A DNA stretch of 48,315 nucleotides from Clostridiales bacterium. Lineage in GTDB: Bacteria; Bacillota; Clostridia; Saccharofermentanales; Saccharofermentanaceae. Position 1 is the stretch's first letter; the number at the start of each line of letters is the position of its first letter. The position numbers and the translations under genes were made by a program. The stretch spans positions 1 to 48,315 of the forward strand of contig JAFWPB010000049.1 of assembly GCA_017545245.1 (NCBI GenBank), read 5' to 3'. The notes beneath the pieces are model-generated. The model worked only from the letters and a program-made list of their open reading frames with translations. It was not told where the DNA came from and ran no database searches. Shown here piece by piece: positions 1 through 8,120 of this stretch.

Positions 1-86
1 CCTTGCCTCACAAATATATGCTCATCCCACAGAAAACGTGAAGAACCACAAATCGGGTTCTTTTGGAATTCTTTTTTTGAGAAAGT

Positions 87-234
87 AAGTCGGAAATCGG
101 CAATTTTCATTTTCCGACTTAAAATCACTGAAAAACAGGCCAAAAAAGCAGTCGGAAAACGGTTTTTTTCAATTTCCGACTTACGCGGCGTTAAAATAGT
201 AAGTCGTTTTTTGGGAATATTGGATTTCCGACTT
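87..234. repeat. Array of three 34-bp palindromic units (AAGTCGGAAA / TTTCCGACTT)
   Basis: Units lie at 87-120, 149-182 and 201-234. Each is exactly 34 bp and ends in TTTCCGACTT. The left arms are AAGTCGGAAA, cAGTCGGAAA and AAGTCG, so arms are 6 to 10 bp around a 14-base or larger centre. Centres differ in sequence. Unit starts are 62 and 52 bp apart. The conserved arms and length with unconserved centres suggest either paired protein-binding half-sites or a family of RNA hairpins. No known repeat family was recognised. Confidence 0.8.
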
Positions 235-267
235 ATGCGCTTCTCAAAGGTTGCAAAAAAGCGAGGC

Positions 268-338
268 GTCTCAATGTGATTTGCATCATTTTGAGACAGC
301 CCCTTTTTATATGGATACACAAAGGATATATCTTTGTG
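268..338 (+). promoter_or_regulatory. Possible promoter with two inverted repeats upstream of the LRR-DUF4214 gene
   Basis: An inverted repeat GTCTCAA (268-274) / TTGAGAC (291-297) encloses TGAT-ttgc-ATCA. It is followed by CCCCTTTTT, so it may instead terminate an upstream gene. TTGAGA (291-296) could act as -35 with GATACA (314-319) as a poor -10 at 17 bp. A second perfect inverted repeat CACAAAG-N7-CTTTGTG spans 318-338, where an operator would overlap the transcription start. GATACAC also occurs at the proposed promoter of the related gene at 45833. The promoter assignment is weak; the inverted repeats are directly visible. Confidence 0.4.
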
Positions 339-407
339 ATAACGTAGATGATAAGGTGAAAAAGAATGCATAATCATACCAGGTTATGTCTTTGTTTGGA
401 GGTTTTT

Positions 408-2294
408 ATGAAGAAAAGTTGCCTTATTTCTCTGGCTGCGCTGGCGGTGACCCTTCCAATCGGATTTTGTGTAGGAACAAACCATGTGAACGCAGATAAT
501 AACGATGATGGTTCTGTTACGATCGATGAGACGAATTTCCCTGATGCGCAGTTCAGGTCATATGTGATTGAGAAAATTGATGAAGATGGAGATGGAGTTT
601 TATCTCAAAAGGAGATTACAGCAACTTCACGTATTGATGTAGCAGGCAAGAATATTTCCTCTTTAAAGGGTATAGAGTACTTTGATCGTCTGGAATGGCT
701 CTGCTGCAATAACAATAGTTTAACAAGTCTCGATCTTAGTCAAAACCCGCGTCTTGATTGGATCGATTGCTCTTCCAACCAACTTGCGAATCTTGAGTTG
801 GGTGAAAATGATGCTCTTTTTCATCTGCATTGTGAGAATAACTTGTTGACGAAACTGGATGTTTCAAAGTGTTCCGAGTTGGATGGTATTATTTGCAGTC
901 TAGAAGATGTTGTAGATCATTTCTATAGAGATTTAATTGATACTTTTTGTTGCTATGATATGGAGGACTACAGTAACATGGGTAGTCCCACAGGTTTCGG
1001 TTATGGGCAATTGTATTATGACAAGAATACAAGGATCATCTTCTCTGAAACGCCAGATTTGCCGGATCTTCCTAAGTTTTCCGTAACTATTGATGAAGAG
1101 AGTTTCCCAGACAGTTCTTTTCGACAGTTTGTCACCCGATATGACGAAAATGGTGATGGTTCCCTGGACCAGGATGAATTGTACTATATTGATACAATTT
1201 GTGTGGACTCACTTTCTATCAAAAGCCTGAAGGGAATCGAATATTTTAACAATCTGAAATACCTTTATTGTAACTATAATGAACTTACGGTATTGGAACT
1301 TCAATCGAATGATAATTTGACGGTTTTGAGCTGTATTGAGAACAATCTATCTGTTATATGTTTAGCGAAATCATCACTGACAGACTTACTAGAGGAACCC
1401 CCTTTCAGTGATAAAGATGGTTGCCGCCTGAGAATTGGAGATAATAATACAATGTGTTTTTGGTACGAAATAAGTGAATGTGCATTGTTTTACGATGTAG
1501 GTGTGCAGTTTGTATATGGCGGTGATTATTCAAGAGGTTATACGAAGGCGTTAGTTGGTTCTTTTATCGAGCGTCTCTACACAATCGCACTTAATCGTCC
1601 ATCTGAGAAGGAAGGAAAGGACTACTGGGTTGATCAAGTTGAAGGAGCTAAAGCTTCAGGAGGTGCTTGTGCGCGCTTCTTCTTACTTGAAGCGGATGAA
1701 TTCCTTAATCGTGGAATCAGTGACGAAGATTTTGTTGAGACTTTGTATAAGACGTTCTTTGACCGTGCGTCGGAAGCAGGTGGAAAGGACTACTGGGTAG
1801 GCGAGCTGAAGAATGGAACGAAGAGCAGGGAAGATGTCATCAACGGTTTCATCGATTCAACTGAGTGGTGCAATCTCTGTGCTTCCTATGGTGTTCTGTC
1901 TGGTGCTCCGAGTGCAAAAGCGGACAAGTCATCAGAAAGTGCGAAGAACTTTGCGACCCGTCTATATACTTGCTGTCTGAAACGTGATCCGGAAGCTGCC
2001 GGCCTGAAGTATTGGGGGCTTGCACTTACGAATCTCGAAAAAAGCGGATACGAAGCTGCGAAGTTCTTCTTTACTTCCGATGAGTTCAAGAACATGAAAA
2101 CCAGTAACGAAGAGTATGTTACAAGATTATACACAACATTCATGGACCGAGAACCAGAGAAAGAAGGTTTTAACTACTGGGTAGGGGAACTGAAGAAGGG
2201 AATGAGCCGGGACGAAGTACTCGACTCTTTTGCGCGGAGTCAAGAATTTGTCAACATCTGCGTGGAATATAAGATCAAGCGCGGATCGATTTGA
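408..2294 (+). CDS. Secreted LRR protein with EF-hand-like loops and C-terminal DUF4214 repeats
   Basis: The protein has 628 residues. The start at ATG 408 is chosen over the in-frame ATG at 366 because GGAGG (398-402) precedes it and a signal peptide begins there (MKKS, hydrophobic core, cleavage near VNA-DN). Two modules follow. Each opens with an IDE..FPD..FR sequence and an EF-hand-like calcium loop (DEDGDGVLSQKE, then DENGDGSLDQDE), then short Cys-containing leucine-rich repeats (LxxLxCxxNxLTxLDLS). From about nt 1550 to the end are four repeats of the DUF4214 pattern RLYxxxxxRxxExxGxxYW. DUF4214 is a family of surface or secreted proteins of unknown function. The C-terminal half is clearly paralogous to that of the gene at 45833. 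No LPXTG motif or membrane anchor is seen. Role in adhesion or surface assembly is inference. Confidence 0.85.
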   Translation: MKKSCLISLAALAVTLPIGFCVGTNHVNADNNDDGSVTIDETNFPDAQFRSYVIEKIDEDGDGVLSQKEITATSRIDVAGKNISSLKGIEYFDRLEWLCCNNNSLTSLDLSQNPRLDWIDCSSNQLANLELGENDALFHLHCENNLLTKLDVSKCSELDGIICSLEDVVDHFYRDLIDTFCCYDMEDYSNMGSPTGFGYGQLYYDKNTRIIFSETPDLPDLPKFSVTIDEESFPDSSFRQFVTRYDENGDGSLDQDELYYIDTICVDSLSIKSLKGIEYFNNLKYLYCNYNELTVLELQSNDNLTVLSCIENNLSVICLAKSSLTDLLEEPPFSDKDGCRLRIGDNNTMCFWYEISECALFYDVGVQFVYGGDYSRGYTKALVGSFIERLYTIALNRPSEKEGKDYWVDQVEGAKASGGACARFFLLEADEFLNRGISDEDFVETLYKTFFDRASEAGGKDYWVGELKNGTKSREDVINGFIDSTEWCNLCASYGVLSGAPSAKADKSSESAKNFATRLYTCCLKRDPEAAGLKYWGLALTNLEKSGYEAAKFFFTSDEFKNMKTSNEEYVTRLYTTFMDREPEKEGFNYWVGELKKGMSRDEVLDSFARSQEFVNICVEYKIKRGSI

Positions 2295-2343
2295 GTCGCA
2301 CCTCGACAGCGGGACCCGCAGGGCGTTTATAAAGGACAGGATC

Positions 2344-2390
2344 AGCCGTATCTGGCGGAGTTGCCGCCGGGTGCGGCTTGCTTTTACTAT
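2344..2390 (+). terminator. Nested hairpin terminator after the LRR-DUF4214 gene
   Basis: An outer stem AGCCG (2344-2348)/CGGCT (2374-2378) encloses an inner stem GGCGG (2354-2358)/CCGCC (2364-2368). The symmetry is exact, and TTGCTTTTAC follows. The T-tract is interrupted, so efficiency is uncertain. Confidence 0.5.
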
Positions 2391-2449
2391 ATTGTTAGCG
2401 CGAAAAGCACTTTCTCCCGACCTTCACGTCGTGGAAAAGGGACGCTGGA

Positions 2450-2998
2450 TCACTTTTCGGCGATCAGGCGCACGATCTCGTTGTACATCGCGGCGGGGTC
2501 GGCTTTCCAGCGCTTGCAGGTGCGCTCGGCCGATTCTCTGGTCGGCGCTGCCCAGTGGAGGGAGAACGTGGTGACGCCGCGCTCGATGAGGCGCAGGTCA
2601 ACATCCCAAGTGCCCTCGCCATTTGGCGCGTAGTCTGCAAAAACACTTTCGTCGGCTTTGGATTCCTGGCGCCATGCACGTGACGCGTCACTCAGATAGG
2701 CGCGGATTCCGGCTGGTACGGATGGAAGAAGCTGATTCAGGATCACCGTTCCCTCAGGCGTGATATCGCATGACAGGATCGGCTTGCCGGAAGCATCCTT
2801 CCGGATCTCGTCCTTACGCACGGACTCGGTCATGAGGTGCTTGGCCAGAAGCTCTGTTTTTGCCTGCGAATACAGGAAATAGTCCATGTAGAGCGATTCG
2901 ATGGCGCAGTCCATGAGCTTTTCCGAAGGAATGCTGTCCACTTTCGACAAAATAAAAAGTATGATGATTTTGGCATTGGGCAGATTCGTGTTGGCCAT
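2450..2998 (-). CDS. DUF4364 family protein, putative winged-helix regulator
   Basis: The protein has 182 residues, the usual DUF4364 length. The start at 2998 (MANTNLPNAK) is preferred because GGAGAG lies 4-9 bases upstream on the minus strand; an upstream in-frame ATG at 3013 has no such site. The N-terminus (IIILFILSKVDSIPSEKLMD, then YMDYFLYSQAKTEL) matches the helix-turn-helix start of DUF4364 proteins of Clostridia. The second half has alternating beta-like segments and no recognisable catalytic motif. It diverges from pgi; the 316-base gap carries its own TATAAT box overlapped by a perfect 13-bp inverted repeat, which would suit autoregulation. The regulated genes are unknown. Confidence 0.75.
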   Translation of the reverse strand: MANTNLPNAKIIILFILSKVDSIPSEKLMDCAIESLYMDYFLYSQAKTELLAKHLMTESVRKDEIRKDASGKPILSCDITPEGTVILNQLLPSVPAGIRAYLSDASRAWRQESKADESVFADYAPNGEGTWDVDLRLIERGVTTFSLHWAAPTRESAERTCKRWKADPAAMYNEIVRLIAEK

Positions 2999-3032
2999 CT
3001 TTGCTCTCCTCATGTGTTTTCGTGTGAAGCCT

Positions 3033-3080
3033 ATTATACGCCAAAAGCACTTGCCTTGTCATTCGGTCAAGTGCTTTTGG
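3033..3080 (-). promoter_or_regulatory. Promoter of the DUF4364 gene with overlapping 13-bp inverted repeat
   Basis: On the minus strand a perfect TATAAT (3033-3038 on the plus strand) is preceded at 18 bp by ATGACA, one base from the TTGACA consensus. The -35 to -10 interval is covered by a perfect inverted repeat CCAAAAGCACTTG (3041-3053) / CAAGTGCTTTTGG (3068-3080) with a 14-base centre, 40 bp in total. One arm sits in the spacer and the other just upstream of -35. That position fits a repressor operator. Neither transcript direction has a T-tract, which argues against a terminator. Confidence 0.65.
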
Positions 3081-3253
3081 AGACGAATGGGAAAGAGAGG
3101 AGAAGAGAGGGAAAAACGAGGTATGTGGACATGAATTTAGTCAGAAAAGGGGTTTTGAAACCGCTTTAGATGCCCATTTTCGATGCATCTGCTATTTGTA
3201 AATAAAATCTTATTATTATCCAGAAGGTTTGCGGTATCAGGCTTGAAGAATCA

Positions 3254-3262
3254 TGGTATACT
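3254..3262 (+). promoter_or_regulatory. Extended -10 promoter of pgi
   Basis: TGgTATACT at 3254-3262 is an extended -10 element. No convincing -35 lies at 16-18 bp. A start near 3269 would give a leader of about 45 bases ending in the GAGGAG ribosome site before ATG 3315. Confidence 0.45.
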
Positions 3263-3314
3263 AGTTACGGTGATTTTTCACCACAAATTCATAAATAGAT
3301 TGAGGAGAGCTTTT

Positions 3315-4664
3315 ATGATTAATGTAGATACATCAAATCTGATGTCTTTTATCAATGAGAATGAGATGGAGAAAATGCTGCCACAGGTGGAGCTGGCCCA
3401 CACGATGCTTCACAAGAAGAGTGGCCCCGGCAGTGATTTCCTGGGTTGGCTGGAACTCCCGAGCAAGTATGATAAGAACGAGTTTATCCGTATCCGTCAG
3501 GCAGCGACACGTATCCGCAAGGATTCCGATGTCCTTCTGGTAATCGGTATTGGTGGTTCTTACCTCGGCGCAAGAGCAGCCATCGAACTTCTGTCCCACT
3601 CTTTTGCAAATATGGCAAATAAGAAGATCAGAAAGGCACCACAGATCATTTTCTGCGGTAACTCGATCAGCGCAACTTATCTTGCTGACCTGATGGATCT
3701 TCTCGAAGGCAAGCGTGTCTCTGTAAACGTAATTTCCAAGTCCGGTACAACTACTGAGCCGGCTATCGCTTTCCGTATCATCCGTGCGTACATGGAAGAA
3801 AAGTACGGTAAGGAAGAAGCAAGAAAGAGAATCTACGCGACGACTGATAAGGAGCGTGGAGCTTTGAAGACACTGGCGAAGAACGAAGGTTACGAGACTT
3901 TCGTTGTTCCGGATGATGTTGGAGGACGTTTCTCTGTTCTGACTGCAGTTGGTCTTCTTCCGATCGCTGTTGCAGGTATCGACATCCGTCAGATGATGAC
4001 CGGTGCAAGAGATGCCAGCCGTGACTTCAAGAAGGTTTCCATGGACAACGAGTGCTACAAGTACGCAATCGCAAGAAACTGCCTGCTGCGTCGTGGCTAC
4101 ACAACAGAAGTCATGGTCAACTACGAGCCTTCTTTCCACTACATGACAGAATGGTGGAAGCAGCTCTACGGTGAGTCTGAAGGTAAAGACGGCAAGGGTA
4201 TTTTCCCGGCTGGCGTAGACAACACAACCGACCTGCACTCCATGGGTCAGTACATCCAGGATGGTAAGAGAATGCTGTTCGAGACAGTCGTACAGATTGA
4301 CAAGGCCCGTCGTTCTTTCATTATCCCGAACGATAAGGAGAACCTCGATGGCCTGAACTTCCTGGCTGGCATGGACATGAACGATGTTAACCTCAAGGCA
4401 ATGCAGGGCACAGTTCTTGCTCACGTTGACGGTAAGGTTCCGAACATGATCATCCACGTACCGGAGCTCAACGAATACTGGCTCGGTCAGTTGATCTACT
4501 TCTTCGAGAAGGCTTGCGGTATCTCCGGTTACCTCAACGCAGTCAATCCTTTCAACCAGCCTGGTGTTGAAGCTTATAAGAAGAACATGTTTGCTCTTCT
4601 CGGAAAGCCTGGCTATGAGAAGGAGAAGAAAGCTCTGGAGAAGCGTCTCAAAGAGCAGCAGTAA
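3315..4664 (+). CDS. pgi: Glucose-6-phosphate isomerase
   Basis: The protein has 449 residues, the typical length of the Firmicutes enzyme, which interconverts glucose 6-phosphate and fructose 6-phosphate in the cytoplasm. The start at 3315 ([10 protein letters not shown]) follows GAGGAG by 7 bases; the longer upstream reading frame lacks a ribosome site. Visible motifs are [13 protein letters not shown], the sugar-phosphate loop [15 protein letters not shown] and GNSISATY, characteristic of the SIS fold of phosphoglucose isomerases. Codon use is strongly selected in this gene, as expected for high expression. It is monocistronic: an extended -10 precedes it and a strong terminator follows at 4714. 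Confidence 0.95.
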   Translation: MINVDTSNLMSFINENEMEKMLPQVELAHTMLHKKSGPGSDFLGWLELPSKYDKNEFIRIRQAATRIRKDSDVLLVIGIGGSYLGARAAIELLSHSFANMANKKIRKAPQIIFCGNSISATYLADLMDLLEGKRVSVNVISKSGTTTEPAIAFRIIRAYMEEKYGKEEARKRIYATTDKERGALKTLAKNEGYETFVVPDDVGGRFSVLTAVGLLPIAVAGIDIRQMMTGARDASRDFKKVSMDNECYKYAIARNCLLRRGYTTEVMVNYEPSFHYMTEWWKQLYGESEGKDGKGIFPAGVDNTTDLHSMGQYIQDGKRMLFETVVQIDKARRSFIIPNDKENLDGLNFLAGMDMNDVNLKAMQGTVLAHVDGKVPNMIIHVPELNEYWLGQLIYFFEKACGISGYLNAVNPFNQPGVEAYKKNMFALLGKPGYEKEKKALEKRLKEQQ

Positions 4665-4713
4665 TGAATTGTTTTGCACGAGCCGTATCTACGGCTTCGG
4701 GTGAGACCAGATA

Positions 4714-4764
4714 GTGCGCCGCGCCGCCGGGTCATTTGATCCGGCCGGCGCACATTATTTTTTT
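4714..4764 (+). terminator. Strong intrinsic terminator after pgi
   Basis: GTGCGCCG (4714-4721) pairs with CGGCGCAC (4746-4753), with a further CCGG/CCGG pairing inside, followed by ATTATTTTTTT. The T-tract ends just before the ribosome site of the next gene. Confidence 0.85.
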
Positions 4765-4777
4765 GAAAAAGGAGAAC

Positions 4778-6715
4778 ATGTCTTTCATGAGAGATTTTGC
4801 GTTGCCGCTAAGTAAGGCAGACCTGATGCGGGTGGAGAGCCCGGCAAGATATGTCGGAGGCGAATATGGCGCCGTCATAAAGGAAGACATGCTCGACGAA
4901 CTGGAAAAAGAAGGGAAGACATCCTATCTTCGATTTGCCTTCTGTTTTCCGGATATCTATGAGATCGGAATGAGTAATCTGGCACTGCAGATCCTCTACC
5001 ACGTCCTGAACGAAAGTGATTTTGTCGCATGCGAAAGAGCTTTTTCCCCATGGAAAGACATGGACGCGATCCTTCGTGAAAAGAAGATCCCGCTTTATTC
5101 CATGGAGACCAAGACCCCGCTTTCTAAGTTCGACGTGCTGGGTTTTTCACTTGGTTATGAGATGTGCTATACGAATGTCCTGCAGATGCTTGATCTGTCG
5201 CAGATTCCGTTACTTGCCAAAGAGCGTGGCGAGAATGATCCGATCATCTGCTGTGGTGGCCCTGTGACTTACAACATCGAGCCGATGGCGGATTTCTTCG
5301 ATGTTGTCATGATGGGCGAAGGCGAGGAGATGATCCTTGAGCTTTGCGAAAAGATCCGGGATTACAAGCTTTCCAAGGATACCGACCATCCGATCACGCG
5401 TGAAGAACTCCTTTATAACTGTGCGCAGATCGAGGGTGTCTACGTTCCTTGTTTTTACGATGTTTCCTATTCAAAAGAAACGGGCACGAGTGTGAAGCCG
5501 AACCGTGAGGGGATTCCGGAGACGGTGACAAAGCGGATCATTAAGGACCTGGATACAGTGCTTTATCCGACGAATCCGGTCGTTTCCAATATGCGTGTCG
5601 TGCATGACCGTTCGTATCTTGAAGTGTTCCGTGGCTGCATCCGTGGATGCCGTTTCTGCCAGGCGGGTTTTATCTATCGTCCGGTAAGAGAAAAATCCGA
5701 AGAGGTTTTGCATGAGCAGGGCTGCTTACTGGAGAGAAATACGGGCTATGACGAGATGGGACTTTTGTCGCTTTCTACGAGTGACTATACCCAGTTCCCG
5801 AAACTGGCGACAGATCTTCTGGAGACATTTGAAGGCCGTCATACAAGCCTTTCGCTCCCGTCGCTGCGATTGGATTCTTTCTCGCTTGATCTGATGGAGA
5901 AAGTGCAGAGTACAAGAAAGAGTGGTCTGACATTTGCGCCGGAAGCGGGCACACAGCGTCTTCGCGACGTAATCAACAAGAATATCCGTGAGGAGAATAT
6001 CTTCTCTGCTTTGGAACTGGCTTTTGAAGGTGGATGGAGTACGGTGAAGCTGTACTTCATGCTCGGCCTTCCGACTGAGACGGATGAGGATGTCCTGGGT
6101 ATTGCCGATCTGGCCAAGCGGATCGAGCAGCTCTACTACGACGTTGGACGCCGTACGGGAAGAAAAATGAGAAAACTCGAGATCACCGTATCGACGTCGC
6201 TCTTTATTCCGAAGCCGTTCACGCCGTTCCAGTGGGAGAAACAGGACACGAAAGAAGAACTGATCCGTAAGCAGAGACTTCTGAAAGATAATCTCCGCAG
6301 CAGGAATATCCGCTATGCATGGCATGACTTTGATTCTTCGGTCTGGGAAGTGGTCCTGGCACGTGGCGACCGCCGTCTTTCTCCGGTGCTCCTTGAGGGC
6401 TATCGGTCCGGGCTGTTCTTTGATGCCTGGGACGACCAGTTCAAACTTCCGACGTGGCTCGAGATCCTTGAGAAACATGGCCTGAAAGTCGAAGACTTTT
6501 CCCGTGAATACAGCGAAGAAGAGACGCTCTCCTGGGAACATATCAGCGTGGGCGTGACAAAAAAATTCCTTCTTTCCGAGCGGCATAAAGCCCATGCGGA
6601 AACGACGACTCCGTCCTGCCGCGAGAAGTGCTCCGGCTGTGGCGTGACGTGCTTTGGCGTCGGCGAATGCTTCAAGGAAAAGGTGAAGGGAGGCGTGAGC
6701 TATGCTGCAGAGTGA
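4778..6715 (+). CDS. Radical SAM protein, TIGR03960 family
   Basis: The protein has 645 residues. ATG 4778 is chosen because AAGGAGA lies directly upstream; an in-frame ATG at 4736 lies inside the terminator hairpin. The N-terminal part resembles the B12-binding-like domain of many radical SAM enzymes. The radical SAM centre GCIRGCRFCQAG provides Cys287, Cys291 and Cys294 for the S-adenosylmethionine-bound [4Fe-4S] cluster. A Cys-rich tail (CREKCSGCGVTC) may hold a second metal site. TIGR03960 proteins are usually found with TIGR03936/DUF2344 and often with ribonuclease G, and a role in RNA or ribosome maturation has been suspected but the substrate is not established to my knowledge. The gene overlaps the DUF2344 gene by 14 bases, indicating joint translation. 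Confidence 0.85.
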   Translation: MSFMRDFALPLSKADLMRVESPARYVGGEYGAVIKEDMLDELEKEGKTSYLRFAFCFPDIYEIGMSNLALQILYHVLNESDFVACERAFSPWKDMDAILREKKIPLYSMETKTPLSKFDVLGFSLGYEMCYTNVLQMLDLSQIPLLAKERGENDPIICCGGPVTYNIEPMADFFDVVMMGEGEEMILELCEKIRDYKLSKDTDHPITREELLYNCAQIEGVYVPCFYDVSYSKETGTSVKPNREGIPETVTKRIIKDLDTVLYPTNPVVSNMRVVHDRSYLEVFRGCIRGCRFCQAGFIYRPVREKSEEVLHEQGCLLERNTGYDEMGLLSLSTSDYTQFPKLATDLLETFEGRHTSLSLPSLRLDSFSLDLMEKVQSTRKSGLTFAPEAGTQRLRDVINKNIREENIFSALELAFEGGWSTVKLYFMLGLPTETDEDVLGIADLAKRIEQLYYDVGRRTGRKMRKLEITVSTSLFIPKPFTPFQWEKQDTKEELIRKQRLLKDNLRSRNIRYAWHDFDSSVWEVVLARGDRRLSPVLLEGYRSGLFFDAWDDQFKLPTWLEILEKHGLKVEDFSREYSEEETLSWEHISVGVTKKFLLSERHKAHAETTTPSCREKCSGCGVTCFGVGECFKEKVKGGVSYAAE

Positions 6716-7457
6716 ACTGGAAAAGAAGATGACGATGCAGCCGCATCAGACCGCGTATGTGCAGAGATGCACATTTGCAAGATCCGGTCCGACGATCTAC
6801 CTTGGCCATCTGGACCTGATGACGTGTTTTGAGCGTGCTGCCCGGCGTGCAAGGCTTCCGATCCTGTATTCCCAGGGATATAACCCGCGCCCGGAGATGG
6901 TATTTGCACTGCCGCTCGGCGTTGGAATCGAAACCTGGAAAGATTATCTCGATGTATCCCTCGACAGTCCTTTTGACGAAGAAGAATTTATCAAGGCCAT
7001 GAACACCTACCTGCCACAGGGGATCCGGATCCTGAAGTCCAAATCGATCCCGGAACCGAAGGACAGCATCATGTCAATCGTGACGACGGCGTCCTACCGC
7101 TTTGAGGCGAAGGGCATCCGTGCTGCGATGGAGAAGGCTTTTTCGATGGAAACGCTCGAAGTTGAGAAAGTGGCAAAAGGCAAAGTCAAGACGACTGATA
7201 TCCGCCCGCTCCTGATTTCTCTTTCCCAGGCATCGGACGGGAATCCGGATGCAGTTGATTTCTACTGCGGCGCGGGATCGGAGAAGAATGTCCGACCGGA
7301 CCTGATCCTTGCAAGCCTCATGAAGTATTGTGGAATGGACAAGGACACCGCGGAGAATACCCGCGTTATCCGTACGGGTCTTTTCTCCGGGACGTATCCG
7401 CGCATCACGCCGATTGACGAGGTGAAGGTGCAGAAAAAGGTCATTCCGCAAGCGTAA
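6702..7457 (+). CDS. DUF2344 / TIGR03936 family protein
   Basis: The protein has 251 residues and starts within the 3' end of the radical SAM gene. An internal start at ATG 6729 (MTMQPHQ) is also possible, since conserved sequence begins only at about residue 17 (YVQRCTFARSGPTIYLGHLD). Family hallmarks are GHLDLMTCFERAARRARLPI and YSQGYNPRPEMVFALPLGVG. DUF2344 proteins are the constant partner of TIGR03960 and are sometimes fused to it. In many Clostridia rng, rplU and rpmA follow; here the gene is followed directly by a promoter and marR, so the RNase G neighbour is absent at this locus. Function is unknown. Confidence 0.85.
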   Translation: MLQSELEKKMTMQPHQTAYVQRCTFARSGPTIYLGHLDLMTCFERAARRARLPILYSQGYNPRPEMVFALPLGVGIETWKDYLDVSLDSPFDEEEFIKAMNTYLPQGIRILKSKSIPEPKDSIMSIVTTASYRFEAKGIRAAMEKAFSMETLEVEKVAKGKVKTTDIRPLLISLSQASDGNPDAVDFYCGAGSEKNVRPDLILASLMKYCGMDKDTAENTRVIRTGLFSGTYPRITPIDEVKVQKKVIPQA

Positions 7458-7459
7458 CC

Positions 7460-7485
7460 AGTTCTTTTTCCATGGCAAAAGAACT
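7460..7485. other. Inverted repeat after the DUF2344 gene
   Basis: AGTTCTTTT (7460-7468) and AAAAGAACT (7477-7485) form a perfect 9-bp stem with an 8-base loop three bases after the stop codon. CCCGCCG follows rather than a T-tract, so it is either a poor terminator or an RNA 3'-end stabiliser. Confidence 0.4.
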
Positions 7486-7522
7486 CCCGCCGTATTTGTG
7501 AATTTTAACTAAAAATCACTCA

Positions 7523-7588
7523 AAACCACTATTTTAAGCGGTTTCGCAAGTGTTTTTTATTGTTTTTTACTTCTGTTTCGTGTAGAAT
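7523..7588 (+). promoter_or_regulatory. Promoter of the marR-acp-dgk operon with upstream inverted repeat
   Basis: TTGTTT (7560-7565) and TAGAAT (7583-7588) are spaced 17 bp. The predicted start near 7595 coincides with an in-frame ATG, which is why the next ATG at 7622 is preferred for translation. An imperfect inverted repeat AAACCACT (7523-7530) / AGCGGTTT (7537-7544) lies just upstream of -35 and could be an operator for the adjacent MarR protein; this last point is inference. Confidence 0.6.
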
Positions 7589-7621
7589 TTTTCTATGCGT
7601 GAGGGCGAAAGGGGAACGAAG

Positions 7622-8119
7622 ATGGATTCAACTGAACAGGATTTTGCTGAAAGTCTGCTTCGGATTTTTGATAACGTACTTCTTACGGAAGGCATGGCGC
7701 TTTCAAAGGGGTATTTTTCCGATCTTTCTATTGCAGAACTGCATACATTAAATGCCATCGGTCCTTATGAGGCGAGAACCATGACGGAGACCGCCAATAT
7801 CCTGGGGATCACGATCGGTACGTTGACTGTTGCGATCGACCGCCTGGTGAAGAAGAAGTATGTCGAGCGAAACAGAGATACGAAGGACCGCCGCATCGTC
7901 CGCATCTCCCTCACAAGACAGGGAAAACTGGCTTACCGCATGCATTCCAAGTTCCATCGGGTGCTGGTCAAGAGGATCATGGATCCGCTCTCCGAGGAGG
8001 AGCAGAAGATCCTGACGAAGACCATCCAGGAGATCGATGGATTTGTGGAAGAGCAGTACAAGAAGTACAGTAACGGTCAGCATTATAAGAAGATCGTTCG
8101 TGATGATACGGAGGTGTGA
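7622..8119 (+). CDS. MarR family transcriptional regulator, FabT-like by context
   Basis: The protein has 165 residues, typical for MarR. ATG 7622 follows the purine-rich GAAAGGGGAACGAAG. The winged helix is visible: helix-turn-helix MTETANILGITIGTLTVAID and the wing RDTKDRRIVRISLTRQGKL with the conserved DxRxxxxxLT-type signature. The gene is followed after one base by an acyl carrier protein gene and then a lipid kinase gene. In streptococci the MarR protein FabT lies beside fatty-acid genes and senses acyl-ACP, so a lipid-homeostasis role is likely, but this is context inference. A possible operator lies at 7523-7544. Confidence 0.85.
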   Translation: MDSTEQDFAESLLRIFDNVLLTEGMALSKGYFSDLSIAELHTLNAIGPYEARTMTETANILGITIGTLTVAIDRLVKKKYVERNRDTKDRRIVRISLTRQGKLAYRMHSKFHRVLVKRIMDPLSEEEQKILTKTIQEIDGFVEEQYKKYSNGQHYKKIVRDDTEV

Positions 8120-8120
8120 G

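Larger units (their letters stand above)
1..407. other. Noncoding leader of the first secreted LRR gene
   Basis: No coding region is supported in this 407-base stretch. It holds three 34-bp palindromic units (87-234), an inverted repeat GTCTCAA/TTGAGAC (268-297) followed by CCCCTTTTT, a possible promoter and a second inverted repeat (318-338), all listed separately. The ribosome site GGAGG (398-402) belongs to the gene at 408. The upstream gene lies outside the window, so part of this DNA may be its 3' region. Confidence 0.7.
2999..3314. other. Divergent intergenic region between DUF4364 gene and pgi
   Basis: These 316 bases contain no supported gene. They hold the minus-strand promoter and 13-bp inverted repeat (3033-3080), a purine-rich stretch around 3085-3122, a small palindrome AGATGC/GCATCT (3168-3190), the plus-strand extended -10 of pgi (3254-3262), a short GGTGA/TCACC hairpin (3269-3282) and the pgi ribosome site GAGGAG (3302-3307). 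Confidence 0.6.

Noticed and set aside
2230..2633. Plus-strand frames of 114 and 90 codons after the first LRR gene
   Set aside because: They overlap the minus-strand DUF4364 gene, lack ribosome sites and show no domain.
3041..3080. Bidirectional terminator between DUF4364 and pgi
   Set aside because: Genes diverge from this point rather than converge, and neither side has a T-tract. An operator is the better reading.
3333..4679. 448-codon minus-strand frame opposite pgi
   Set aside because: It is a mirror of strongly biased pgi codons. It has no family similarity and no ribosome site, and pgi motifs are fully intact on the plus strand.
5726..6595. 289-codon minus-strand frame opposite the radical SAM gene
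   Set aside because: It contains no recognisable domain and lies inside a well-supported gene on the other strand.
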